A stretch of DNA of 64,000 nt from Acidobacterium sp. S8 (lineage in GTDB: Bacteria > Acidobacteriota > Terriglobia > Terriglobales > Acidobacteriaceae), in assembly GCF_009765985.1 (NCBI RefSeq), contig NZ_LMUM01000034.1, positions 548,069-612,068 on the forward strand. Reading direction: 5' to 3'. The translations under genes and the position numbers were made by a program. The notes beneath the pieces were generated by a model. That model saw only the letters and a list, made by a program, of their open reading frames with translations. It did no database searches and had not been told where the DNA came from. Positions 53,775 to 61,801 of the stretch are shown one piece after another; the first letter of the stretch is position 1; every line of letters starts with the position of its first letter.

Positions 53775-55034
53775 GTGACGACTGCAGTGGCAACCCCTAC
53801 CATGACGTCATCGCTGGCACAGCGGTTTTGTAGCCTGCGGCAGCAGAGCGAGCTACTCTGTGCGCCGCTTACACCGGAAGATATGATGGTGCAGTCATGC
53901 GCGGAGGCGAGTCCCGCGAAGTGGCACCTGGCACATACGACATGGTTTTTCGAGACGTTTATCCTGCGCGAGCTTGACACGGACTACAAACCCTTCCATC
54001 CAGATTTTCTCTGGCTCTTCAACAGCTACTACAACTCAGTATCCGAGCAGCCGGAGAAGAAGCTGCGCGCTTCGTTTTCACGACCCGGTGTGGAGGAGAT
54101 TCGTGCCTACCGTGAATATGTGAACGAGAATCTGCATAAACGGCTGAAAGTCGGCGTGCCGGAAGCGGTAGAGCAGAAAGTGATTCTCGGACTGCACCAT
54201 GAGCAGCAGCACCAGGAATTACTGCTGATGGACATCAAGCATGCCTTCTGGACGAATCCGCTGCGTCCTGCGTATCTGCTATTGCCGTTTGAGCAGCTGG
54301 GTGGGGATGCGGCAGTCCTGGAATGGCGGGACTATGACGGCGGCCTAGCGGAGATCGGCCATGACGGCGAAGGGTTCTGCTTTGACAACGAATTGCCGCA
54401 GCACCGCGTCTATCTGGAGCCGTTTGCTTTGGCTTCACGGACCGTTACGTGCGCGGAGTATCTGGCGTTCATGGAAGATGGCGGCTACCAGCGTGCCGAT
54501 TTGTGGCTTTCGGAGGGATGGCAGACGGTGCAAGCTGAGGGATGGCGTGCACCGCTTTACTGGCAGCAGGATAAGAAGTCCGGCGATTGGAGCGTCTTTA
54601 CGCTGCGCGGCGAGGTTCCTCTGAGTGAGCTGGCGCAAACTCCCGTGTGCCATGTGAGCTATTTTGAAGCAGATGCTTTTGCGCACTGGGCAGGAAAACG
54701 TCTGCCGACGGAAGCGGAGTGGGAAGTAGCGGCATCACAAGAGAGCGTGAGCGGAAATTTTATGGAAGACGGTGTGCTGCATCCGGTAGCGGGCGACGGC
54801 ACACAGATGTTTGGAAATGTGTGGGAGTGGACGGCGAGCGCTTATCTGGGATATCCGGGATTTCATGCATTACCCGGGGCGCTGGGTGAGTACAACGGAA
54901 AATTCATGTCAAACCAGATGGTGTTGCGCGGCGGGTCGTGCGTAACACCGAGAACCCATATTCGCGCGAGCTACCGGAATTTTTTCTCTCCGGCCACGCG
55001 CTGGCAGTTTTCCGGCATTCGTTTAGCCAGTTAG
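53775..55034 (+). CDS. egtB: EgtB, ergothioneine sulfoxide synthase
   Basis: 419-aa non-heme iron enzyme that joins hercynine with cysteine or gamma-glutamylcysteine oxidatively. The N-terminal DinB-like bundle carries the iron-binding histidines H51 (AKWHLAHTTWFFE), H142 and H146 (LHHEQQHQELLLMDIKH). A formylglycine-generating-like domain follows from about 190, with RLPTEAEWEVAA and MFGNVWEWTASAY, ending MVLRGGSCVTPRTHIRASYRNFF. The start is GTG at 53775 with TGAGG four bases upstream. It pairs with egtD 21 bases downstream, a compact ergothioneine operon; no egtA, egtC or egtE is seen nearby. Confidence 0.95.
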   Translation: MTTAVATPTMTSSLAQRFCSLRQQSELLCAPLTPEDMMVQSCAEASPAKWHLAHTTWFFETFILRELDTDYKPFHPDFLWLFNSYYNSVSEQPEKKLRASFSRPGVEEIRAYREYVNENLHKRLKVGVPEAVEQKVILGLHHEQQHQELLLMDIKHAFWTNPLRPAYLLLPFEQLGGDAAVLEWRDYDGGLAEIGHDGEGFCFDNELPQHRVYLEPFALASRTVTCAEYLAFMEDGGYQRADLWLSEGWQTVQAEGWRAPLYWQQDKKSGDWSVFTLRGEVPLSELAQTPVCHVSYFEADAFAHWAGKRLPTEAEWEVAASQESVSGNFMEDGVLHPVAGDGTQMFGNVWEWTASAYLGYPGFHALPGALGEYNGKFMSNQMVLRGGSCVTPRTHIRASYRNFFSPATRWQFSGIRLAS

Positions 55035-55055
55035 GTTTTCTGAGGAGCGGGACTG

Positions 55056-56033
55056 ATGCATGTACTTTCCTGTCCACACTTGCCGGAGGCGGCGTACACC
55101 CCGCTCGGTTCTGAAGTATATCGTGGGTTAACCTCAACTCCAAAGACGCTGAGTCCGTGGCTGTTTTACGACGCCGCAGGCTCGCAGCTTTTTGAACAGA
55201 TCACAGAATTGCCGGAATATTATCCGACACGCACAGAGCGTTCTATTCTTGCTGCGCACGCAGATGAGATTGTCTCGACAGCAGCGGGTTGCGAGCCGTT
55301 GACCATGATCGAGCTGGGCGCCGGCACCGCCACCAAGACCGGTTTGCTGCTAAAGGCTGCGGTGCTGCGCCAGGGTGAGGTGACGTATCACGCGATCGAT
55401 GTTTCGAGCACCGCGCTCGATGAGGCGAAGCAGCGCATTGAAGCGGAGCTCGAAGGCGTGGCCGTGGTGCCGCGCGTGTGTGATTACACCGAAGGACTGG
55501 GACAGATCGATGCTCCGGGACAGCGGCGCATGGTGCTCTATATCGGATCGAGCATCGGAAACTTTGAGCCAGCGGATGCGCTCACCATTCTGCGCGATCT
55601 TCGCAAGGATCTGAAGCCGGGAGACAAGCTTCTGCTGGGTGTGGACATGGTGAAGGATACCGAGACACTGATTCTTGCCTACGACGATGCAGCCGGTGTG
55701 ACGGCGGCCTTCAATAAAAATGTGCTGGCGCGGATTAACCGCGAACTGGGCGCTAATTTTAATCTGAATTTATTTCGTCACGAGGCGCGGTGGAATGAAG
55801 AATGCTCCCGCGTGGAGATGCATCTGGAAAGCATGATTGCGCAGCAGGTTTCAATTCCGGCGTTGGAGCTGGAATTGACATTCCAGCGAGGCGAGACCAT
55901 TCATACCGAAAACAGTTACAAATTCCGCGACGAGAACGTGATCGAGATGCTGGAACGCGCAGATTTTCATCTGAGCGATCACTGGACGGATGAGCGCGAA
56001 TGGTTTGGGGTGTATCTGGCTACCGCCTGGTAG
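55056..56033 (+). CDS. egtD: EgtD, histidine N-alpha-methyltransferase
   Basis: 325-aa SAM-dependent enzyme that trimethylates L-histidine to hercynine, the EgtB substrate. It shows PKTLSPWLFYDAAGSQLFEQITELPEYYPTRTE near 27-60, the SAM-binding LTMIELGAGTATKTGLLL near 83-100, YIGSSIGNFEP near 165-175 and LLLGVDMVKD, all typical of EgtD. The C-terminal FHLSDHWTDEREWFGVYLA closes the histidine-site domain. GAGGAG sits just upstream of the ATG. Co-transcribed with egtB. Confidence 0.95.
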   Translation: MHVLSCPHLPEAAYTPLGSEVYRGLTSTPKTLSPWLFYDAAGSQLFEQITELPEYYPTRTERSILAAHADEIVSTAAGCEPLTMIELGAGTATKTGLLLKAAVLRQGEVTYHAIDVSSTALDEAKQRIEAELEGVAVVPRVCDYTEGLGQIDAPGQRRMVLYIGSSIGNFEPADALTILRDLRKDLKPGDKLLLGVDMVKDTETLILAYDDAAGVTAAFNKNVLARINRELGANFNLNLFRHEARWNEECSRVEMHLESMIAQQVSIPALELELTFQRGETIHTENSYKFRDENVIEMLERADFHLSDHWTDEREWFGVYLATAW

Positions 56034-56055
56034 GTCTCAGCTTCTATTCGGCGCG

Positions 56056-57219
56056 TTAGGATGGAAGTTCTCTTCTTCTTGAACCAAGATCATCGTAAGG
56101 GAGGGGATTACTGTAATTAGCCGTAGCCTCTTCATTTTTGGATATCGCACTGAAGCGGGTGCGCGGGAATGCCTCCGGATAATTTTTCTGGATGAAGTCG
56201 ATCATCTTCTCGCGCACAAGACAGCGCAGGTCAAATTGTTCGCTGGAGTTGCGGGCGCTTAGCAGACAGCGGATTTCCATGGTGTGTTCAGAGAGATTCG
56301 TCACCTGCAGCGAATTCACGCGGCGATCCCACAGCGGAGAAGCTTCGAGTACCCGGGTAAATTCCTCTCGCAGCGCATCTACCGGAACGGAATAATCTAC
56401 ATACAAAAATGCGGTGCCTAGCAGGTCGGAGCTGTTGCGGGTCCAGTTCTGAAAGGGATTCTCGATGAAGTAGCTGAGCGGAACGATGAGCCTTCGCTGG
56501 TCCCAGATGGCGACAACCACATACGCCGTAGTGATCTCTTCGATCTTTCCCCATTCGCCCTGAACAATCACCACATCGTCGATGCGGATAGGTTCAGTGA
56601 AAGCGATTTGCAATCCTGCTAGCAAATTGGCTGCCGTAGATTTTGCAGCGGTTGCGAGTACAAGGCTGGCGAGTCCCGCGGATGCGAGCAGACCCGCGCC
56701 ATAGTGCCAGATCTTGGAGTCGTGGAAGAGCGAAAGGATAAGGCCGGCATCGACCAGCAGCAGCAGGGCGATGGCGATGCGCCGCATGAACTGCATCTGC
56801 GTACGCATACGGCGGGCACGCAGATTGTCGCTCACGCCGAGGTCGTAGCGCCGTAGCAACAGGTCTTCGACCATGTAGACGCCTGAGACCATGAGCCAGC
56901 CCAGCGCAAGAAACCAGACGATACCAAGGACTTTGTGCGTGAGGTCGAGGTAGATGGCTGGAATCGGAACCCAGTGCAGTACAAAGGCGATGGCGGTGAG
57001 AACGACGACGAGGCGCGCGGGCCGGCGCAATCTTTCAATAACGGTGAGGAAGAAAGAGCGTTTCTTCAGCTGCTGCTCCTCAGTACGGAAATGATTCAGC
57101 AGGCGAAAGAAGATGTCATGCGCGAATAAACTGACAAGAATGGCGATACAAATTGCCGTCACGCCGAGAAGCCATTCCCGGTGATGCACTTCGAGCATGC
57201 TGTAAATCGATGCAAACAT
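56056..57219 (-). CDS. MscS-family mechanosensitive channel
   Basis: 387-aa channel. Four hydrophobic segments are visible (about 15-35, 66-88, 100-122, 150-170), the last preceding the pore helix GAGLLASAGLASLVLATAAKSTAANLLAGLQIA. The cytoplasmic beta domain follows: EPIRIDDVVIVQGEWGKIEEITTAYVVVAIWDQRRLIVPLSYFIENPFQNW, the diagnostic MscS sequence. It would release solutes upon hypo-osmotic shock. A longer N-terminus than E. coli MscS (286 aa) resembles the YbdG/YnaI class. The last about 25 residues (NEEATANYSNPLPYDDLGS) are polar. Confidence 0.92.
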   Translation of the reverse strand: MFASIYSMLEVHHREWLLGVTAICIAILVSLFAHDIFFRLLNHFRTEEQQLKKRSFFLTVIERLRRPARLVVVLTAIAFVLHWVPIPAIYLDLTHKVLGIVWFLALGWLMVSGVYMVEDLLLRRYDLGVSDNLRARRMRTQMQFMRRIAIALLLLVDAGLILSLFHDSKIWHYGAGLLASAGLASLVLATAAKSTAANLLAGLQIAFTEPIRIDDVVIVQGEWGKIEEITTAYVVVAIWDQRRLIVPLSYFIENPFQNWTRNSSDLLGTAFLYVDYSVPVDALREEFTRVLEASPLWDRRVNSLQVTNLSEHTMEIRCLLSARNSSEQFDLRCLVREKMIDFIQKNYPEAFPRTRFSAISKNEEATANYSNPLPYDDLGSRRRELPS

Positions 57220-57267
57220 AAAAGGGATATTAGTAAAGATGCCTGTATCGGTGAGAGGGTTTCTTGA

Positions 57268-57735
57268 TCACCCGATACGCTGGTAGTCGCCGCTCTTGCC
57301 GCCCGTCTTTTTTTCGAGGCGAAGCTCGCGGATCACGATGCCTTTATCGAGCGCCTTGCACATGTCGTATATGGTGAGTGCCGCGATGGAAGCGGCGGTA
57401 AGAGCTTCCATTTCAACGCCGGTAGGTCCGGTGGTCACGGCTTTGCTGCGAATGGAGATGCCTCCTTCGGCGACGGTGGCTTCGACATCGATGAAAGTGA
57501 GCGGCAGTGGATGGCAGAGCGGAATGAGGTCAGAGGTGCGTTTGGCGGCCTGGATTCCCGCAAACCGTGCGACCTCCAGCGGATTGCCCTTGGAATTGTG
57601 CGGGAGCGCTGCCAGCACCTCAGCCGAAAGCGCAACGAAAGCAGAAGCCTCAGCTTCGCGGCGGGTTGCAGCCTTCGCGCTGACGTCGACCATCTTTGCT
57701 TCGCCTGCTTCGTTGAAATGCGAGAGCTTGCTCAT
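57268..57735 (-). CDS. moaC: Cyclic pyranopterin monophosphate synthase MoaC
   Basis: 155-aa enzyme for the second step of molybdenum-cofactor synthesis (converts the MoaA product to cyclic pyranopterin monophosphate). Motifs: [17 protein letters not shown] with conserved His75, [30 protein letters not shown], and the C-terminal [13 protein letters not shown]. The reading frame begins [24 protein letters not shown], the standard MoaC opening. It follows moeA by nine bases on the same strand, forming a moeA-moaC operon. moaA, moaB and moaD/E are not in the window. Confidence 0.96.
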   Translation of the reverse strand: MSKLSHFNEAGEAKMVDVSAKAATRREAEASAFVALSAEVLAALPHNSKGNPLEVARFAGIQAAKRTSDLIPLCHPLPLTFIDVEATVAEGGISIRSKAVTTGPTGVEMEALTAASIAALTIYDMCKALDKGIVIRELRLEKKTGGKSGDYQRIG

Positions 57736-57744
57736 GCAAATAGC

Positions 57745-58968
57745 CTAAACCAGCAGCACGGAGACGTGTTCTCCGGCAGCCAGATCGCCTGAACTAGCTG
57801 GTGCAACGACGAAGCCATTGGCGGCAGCGGTGCTGGCCAGGTCGCCTGACCCCTGCCAGGGTATGACGGTGGCCTCAGGCGCGTCGATTTTGAAATCGAT
57901 GTGCGCTGGTAAGAAGCGGGTGAGGTTTGGTTTCGCAGTCAGGGAGTGTGAGAGTTTTGCCTGTGCGAATCGTGGGCCATCGGTTTCACTTCCGCTGAGC
58001 GCTGCAATGATCGGCTGCGCGAATAAGAGGAACGTCACCATGGTGGAGACGGGATTGCCGGGAAGTCCGAAAAAGTATTGCTGCGGCAGCCGTCCGAAGA
58101 CAACGGGACGTCCGGGCTGGATTTTCGCTCCGGTGAAGAAAAATTCTGCTCCGAGTGAGAGCAATGCCTGCTCGACGAAATCGTATTTGCCCATGGAGAC
58201 GCCGCCCGACATGAGCAGGAGGTCGCAACTTGCTGCGCTGCGAATCGCAGCTTCGATTTTTGCTTCATCATCGGGCGCAACGGGCAGGATGACCGGCTCC
58301 CCTCCGGCGATTATGACCTGCGCCGCTAATGAGTAACTGTTAGAGTTACGAATCTGGTGCGTGAGCGGTGAGTGGTCGATCGCGACTAGTTCGTCGCCAG
58401 TGACGAGGATGGCGATGCGCGGACGCGTGTAGACGGAGATGTTCGCGTAACCGCAGGCTGCGGCCGCGGCGATGTGCGAAGCAGCGAGGCGAGTGCCTGC
58501 AGGTACGATGACGCTTTCGGATTTTGCCTCGGCTCCAGCGGGTACGATATTTTCTCCGGTTGCGAGCGCGCGGCCTGCTTCTATCCGCAGCAACTCTTCT
58601 TCAACGGCAACGTGTTCGACCATGACGACGCAATCGGCACCTGGAGGAACGGGAGCTCCGGTCATGATTTCTATGGCTTCGCCTGAATTGAGAGCGGGGC
58701 CTTGCCAGATCTCTCCGGCGCGCAATTGTCCGATGATGCGAAGGGGCTTTTCAGTTTGAAGATCTTCTGCACGGCAGGCATATCCATCGCGTGTCGAGCG
58801 CGGGAAGGGCGGTTGATCGCGGTCGGCAAGGATAGGCATGGCAAGAACGCGGTTGAGAGAAGTGAGCAGTGGAATGGATTCAGTTGTGCGCTTGGCCTGC
58901 AACAGAGATCTGGCGTGTTGCCGGATCACATCAGCGGCTTCGTTATAGGTGAGGATGAGATTGCTCAC
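57745..58968 (-). CDS. moeA: Molybdopterin molybdotransferase MoeA
   Basis: 407-aa enzyme inserting molybdate into molybdopterin. Domains in order: N-terminal about 1-140 with PPFPRSTRDGYACRAEDL and TGAPVPPGADCVVMVEHV, then the MoCF-binding domain with RPRIAILVTGDELVAID (about 187) and LLMSGGVSMGKYDFVEQAL, then PGNPVSTMVTFLLFA, and the C-terminal barrel with AGEHVSVLLV. All substrate-binding motifs are present. Starts at the ATG at 58968. First gene of the moeA-moaC pair. Confidence 0.95.
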   Translation of the reverse strand: MSNLILTYNEAADVIRQHARSLLQAKRTTESIPLLTSLNRVLAMPILADRDQPPFPRSTRDGYACRAEDLQTEKPLRIIGQLRAGEIWQGPALNSGEAIEIMTGAPVPPGADCVVMVEHVAVEEELLRIEAGRALATGENIVPAGAEAKSESVIVPAGTRLAASHIAAAAACGYANISVYTRPRIAILVTGDELVAIDHSPLTHQIRNSNSYSLAAQVIIAGGEPVILPVAPDDEAKIEAAIRSAASCDLLLMSGGVSMGKYDFVEQALLSLGAEFFFTGAKIQPGRPVVFGRLPQQYFFGLPGNPVSTMVTFLLFAQPIIAALSGSETDGPRFAQAKLSHSLTAKPNLTRFLPAHIDFKIDAPEATVIPWQGSGDLASTAAANGFVVAPASSGDLAAGEHVSVLLV

Positions 58969-59037
58969 AGTGCGATTCTAGAGCTTTTATTCCAAACCCG
59001 GAGAATGTCGTCTGAGCCGCGAAGATCACCCGCCAGT

Positions 59038-59073
59038 GTCATTTGGGATTCTTCGCCTCCGGCTCAGAATGAC
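59038..59073. repeat. GTCATT...AATGAC repeat
   Basis: GTCATTTGGGATTCTTCG and CCTCCGGCTCAGAATGAC, with inverted ends GTCATT/AATGAC. Similar elements occur at 25992-26027 and, degenerate, near 61785-61800. Intergenic, upstream of moeA. Confidence 0.5.
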
Positions 59074-59110
59074 AACACGATATTTAAATGGAAAGAAAAG
59101 AGACCAAAGA

Positions 59111-59143
59111 AAAAGAGCGCCGCTCAGAGAACGGCGCTCTTTT
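59111..59143. terminator. Bidirectional intrinsic terminator
   Basis: AAAAGAGCGCCG, loop CTCAGAGAA, CGGCGCTCTTTT: a 12-bp perfect stem with A- and T-runs on both sides. It lies 15 bases beyond the stop of the TPR gene at 59158 (minus strand). Confidence 0.93.
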
Positions 59144-59157
59144 GGTGTTTCCTGAAG

Positions 59158-60261
59158 CTACTTCTTGGGAGCCTTGTAGCTGCTCTTAATGGTTTCACCC
59201 ATGCCCTGCAGCACACCCTTTACTTCGTTCGAGAACGGACCATTGGGGTCGAGCTCAAGATACTTCTGGTAAGCATCGGCTGTGCCCGGAGGAGCCTGAA
59301 TCTTTCCGGTTTTCTGATCGACGGTGGCTTTGCTGATCAAAGCCTGTCCCTTCAGGTAATACGGAACAGGCTTGTTGGGATCGGCCGCGATGGCCTTGTC
59401 GGCTGCTGCGATGACGCCATCAGTCTGGCCGGCGCGGCTCATGACAATGGCCTCGTTGCCGTAGTACATGGCAGCCTGGCTGGGATTGATCTTTGCAGCG
59501 GCCTCATAGGCAGCCTGCGCATCGGGAACCTTGCCCTCATTGGCGAGAACTTCGCCGAGCGCGTTGTTAGCAGCGGCTTGGATTTCAGGATTCGGCTTTT
59601 TGCCTGCCGCGTCGAGCTCAACAGATTTCTTCAACGAAGTTTCAGCATCGCTGTTCTTCTTTTGTCCAGCCTGCGCCACACCGAGTTCGAGCCAGAGCAC
59701 GGCGGCATCGGGCTTCGCCTGGGTGTCCTTCAACATCAGCTGTTCAGCTTCCGCGTAATTCTTGGCCTTGTTGTCGTTGCGTGCCGTGGTGAGATCGGCG
59801 TTCAGATTCTTAATGACCGAGTTCTCTTTCATTGCCTCAGAGTTCTTGGCCTTCAGGTCCGCGAGTGCTTTGCGCTGTTCGGGCGAGAGCTTGGAGATGT
59901 ACTCCGGGCGCGTCAGGTCAAAGTCTTGCGCGGTATCGGCGCCTGCGGCTACCTTTACCTCGGGAAACTGGTCGAGGACCTTGTCCGCCGGTGTGTCGGG
60001 CCTGCGCAGCGACTCGGTGTAAGTGCCGGCGGCAACGCCGTCGCCCTTGTAATCACCGTTGGCATCGGAATTGAAGGTATATTTCGCAGTCTTGCCGCCA
60101 TCGGTGGACAGGGTGACGACGCCGTCGGTAACAGGAATGCCTGCCGGGTCCTGAACGTGGCCGTGGATCTTGCCGGTCTGGTCCTGTGCGAATGCAGGGG
60201 TAAGGATTGCTGGCACGGATGCGGCCAGTGCGAGCGCCAGCCAGAACTTCGTCTTTCTCAT
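59158..60261 (-). CDS. Secreted TPR protein with carboxypeptidase-regulatory domain
   Basis: 367 aa. Signal peptide (LALALAASVPAILTPAFA), then a CarboxypepD_reg-like beta domain (GKIHGHVQDPAGIPVTDGVVTLSTDGG, about 30-120), a coiled region (RKALADLKAKNSEAMKENSVIKNLNADL, about 130-165) and three to four TPRs (about 170-350; AVLWLELGVAQAGQKKNSDAETSLKKSVEL, ANNALGEVLANEGKVPDAQAAYEAAAKINPSQA). GAGGAG lies five bases before the ATG. A 16-bp tandem duplication is seen in its promoter region (60310-60341). It is a single gene, terminated by the stem at 59111. Confidence 0.84.
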   Translation of the reverse strand: MRKTKFWLALALAASVPAILTPAFAQDQTGKIHGHVQDPAGIPVTDGVVTLSTDGGKTAKYTFNSDANGDYKGDGVAAGTYTESLRRPDTPADKVLDQFPEVKVAAGADTAQDFDLTRPEYISKLSPEQRKALADLKAKNSEAMKENSVIKNLNADLTTARNDNKAKNYAEAEQLMLKDTQAKPDAAVLWLELGVAQAGQKKNSDAETSLKKSVELDAAGKKPNPEIQAAANNALGEVLANEGKVPDAQAAYEAAAKINPSQAAMYYGNEAIVMSRAGQTDGVIAAADKAIAADPNKPVPYYLKGQALISKATVDQKTGKIQAPPGTADAYQKYLELDPNGPFSNEVKGVLQGMGETIKSSYKAPKK

Positions 60262-60309
60262 GTTTTCTCCTCAAGGGCGCGGCAAATTTGCTGGTGGGTG
60301 CCGGTCCTT

Positions 60310-60341
60310 ATCTTTACTTAAAAAAATCTTTACTTAAAAAA
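60310..60341. repeat. Tandem 16-bp duplication in a promoter region
   Basis: ATCTTTACTTAAAAAA occurs twice head to tail (60310-60325 and 60326-60341) between the TPR-protein start and the queC stop. On the minus strand, where the TPR gene reads, it gives two copies of TTTTTTAAGTAAAGAT, AT-rich enough to act as promoter or regulator boxes. Confidence 0.75.
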
Positions 60342-60379
60342 CTTCTGGCTCCGGAACAGGTTCCGGCATTTGCCAGCCT

Positions 60380-61075
60380 TCAGGATACGTCAGCATATGG
60401 GATGCGGTCTTTCGACCCGGCTTCTTCAAAAGCGCGGAGTCGGAGGACACAGCTTTCACACACGCCGCAGGCAACTTCTTCGCCTGAGTAGCATGACCAC
60501 GTTAAATCCAAGGGCGCGCCCAATTCAAGGCCGAGCGCCACGATCTCCTTCTTCCGCATATGGATGAGCGGAGTGGCAACTTCGATGTCTCCCTCTTTCG
60601 TTCCCATGCGAATAAGTTGCTGAAAGGCCTCGTAATAGGCCGGACGGCAGTCCGGATAGCCCGAACTGTCCTGCTCGACGGCGCCAATAAGAATCTTTTT
60701 CGCGCCCAGGACCTCCGCCCAACTGACCGCCGCCGAGAGAAAATGTGCGTTGCGGAAAGGGACATAGGTGACCGGGATTTCCGCGCCGATCTGCTCGCCG
60801 GCTGGAGCTTCGGGTACGGCGATCGAGGTATCGGTCAGCGCGGAGCCTCCGATACGGCGGAACAGGTCGATTTTCAGGTGTAGGAAGTCTTTGAATCCCA
60901 ACTTGTTAGCGACGGTGCGGGCGGAGGCCAGCTCTTTGGCTTCAGTACGCTGGCCATAGCTGAAGTGGACGGCATAGGCATCGTAATCGCGCGCGGCCAG
61001 GGCAGCGCAGACAGCGGAATCCATGCCTCCGGAGAGGCTGACGACGGCTTTGGCGGGGGGAACGGGCAAGGACAT
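60380..61075 (-). CDS. queC: 7-cyano-7-deazaguanine synthase QueC
   Basis: 231-aa ATP-dependent enzyme converting 7-carboxy-7-deazaguanine to preQ0, precursor of queuosine tRNA modification. The PP-loop motif VVSLSGGMDSAVCAALAA lies at 11-28, VPFRNAHFLSAAVSWAEVLGA near 100-120, and the C-terminal zinc site CYSGEEVACGVCESCVLR near 195-212 (four Cys). The set is complete. queD, queE and tgt are not in this window. I saw no preQ1 riboswitch upstream. Start ATG at 61075. Confidence 0.95.
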   Translation of the reverse strand: MSLPVPPAKAVVSLSGGMDSAVCAALAARDYDAYAVHFSYGQRTEAKELASARTVANKLGFKDFLHLKIDLFRRIGGSALTDTSIAVPEAPAGEQIGAEIPVTYVPFRNAHFLSAAVSWAEVLGAKKILIGAVEQDSSGYPDCRPAYYEAFQQLIRMGTKEGDIEVATPLIHMRKKEIVALGLELGAPLDLTWSCYSGEEVACGVCESCVLRLRAFEEAGSKDRIPYADVS

Positions 61076-61259
61076 GGTTCTCTCCTTTTATCGTACCGCG
61101 GCAGCTCGTCGCGCGTGCGCATCGGGCGTTGAATGGTGTCTACTTTGCTTGAAGGGGCCTTTCGGGAGTAAGACTTGAGAGGGTTGCGATTGTGGCGTTT
61201 GCCGCATCAGAGGGATGTAGATATATTTTTTGCTTCACCCAATTAAGAGGAGAAAGAGA

Positions 61260-61745
61260 ATGGCGGATAAGAAAGATAGCGGCACCGGTCTGACACGCGA
61301 AGGCCTGATTAAACTTTTGAATGAAGATCTTTCGCGTGAATATCAGGCCATTATTGCTTACGTTGTGTACTCGCAGGTTTTAAAAGGTGCTGCCTACATG
61401 AATATCGCGGCCGAGCTGGCGATACATGCTACCGAAGAGCTGCAGCATGCCATCATCCTGTCGAACCAAATCGATTATCTTGGCGGAATGCCCAGCGTGA
61501 CCCCGAAACCGGTAAAGACGTCAGAGGACGCGAAAGAAATGCTGCGCTTCGATCTCGACAATGAGAATGAAACTATCCGTAACTATCGCGAGCGGGTGCG
61601 CCAGTGCGAAGCACTGGGAGAGTATGCGATGGCGGAACAGATTCGCGGAATTTTAGTCCAGGAACAGGACCATCAGATTTCTCTGGCGACCGCGCTGGGG
61701 ATCGATGTGCCCGATGTGAGCAAGCCGGAAACCAAGGCCAAGTAG
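61260..61745 (+). CDS. Ferritin-like (bacterioferritin-type) protein
   Basis: 161 aa from the ATG at 61260, with AAGAGGAGAAAGAGA directly upstream; ten codons further upstream in frame are not needed. The four-helix ferritin-like fold is evident: LSREYQAIIAYVVYSQ (Glu near 23), ATEELQHAIILSNQIDYLGG (E-x-x-H metal motif), NENETIRNYRERVRQCEALGEYAMAEQI, and LVQEQDHQISLATALGI (E-x-x-H). This is the diiron site pattern. Likely stores or detoxifies iron; no heme-axial Met is assigned. It stands divergent from queC and is convergent with trmFO. Confidence 0.9.
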   Translation: MADKKDSGTGLTREGLIKLLNEDLSREYQAIIAYVVYSQVLKGAAYMNIAAELAIHATEELQHAIILSNQIDYLGGMPSVTPKPVKTSEDAKEMLRFDLDNENETIRNYRERVRQCEALGEYAMAEQIRGILVQEQDHQISLATALGIDVPDVSKPETKAK

Positions 61746-61801
61746 GGATACAGCACATTGAGCGGTTGCGTCGGATAAGGTAGATTTTCCTTCGCTCAGA
61801 A

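Noticed and set aside
58702..60321. A 539-residue open frame on the plus strand
   Set aside because: It runs antisense to moeA and the TPR gene, whose minus-strand products have clear family motifs; composition of the long frame is GC-driven and shows no domain.
61076..61259. preQ1 riboswitch before queC
   Set aside because: No C-rich loop plus A-rich tail of the class I kind found; the region shows only ordinary sequence.
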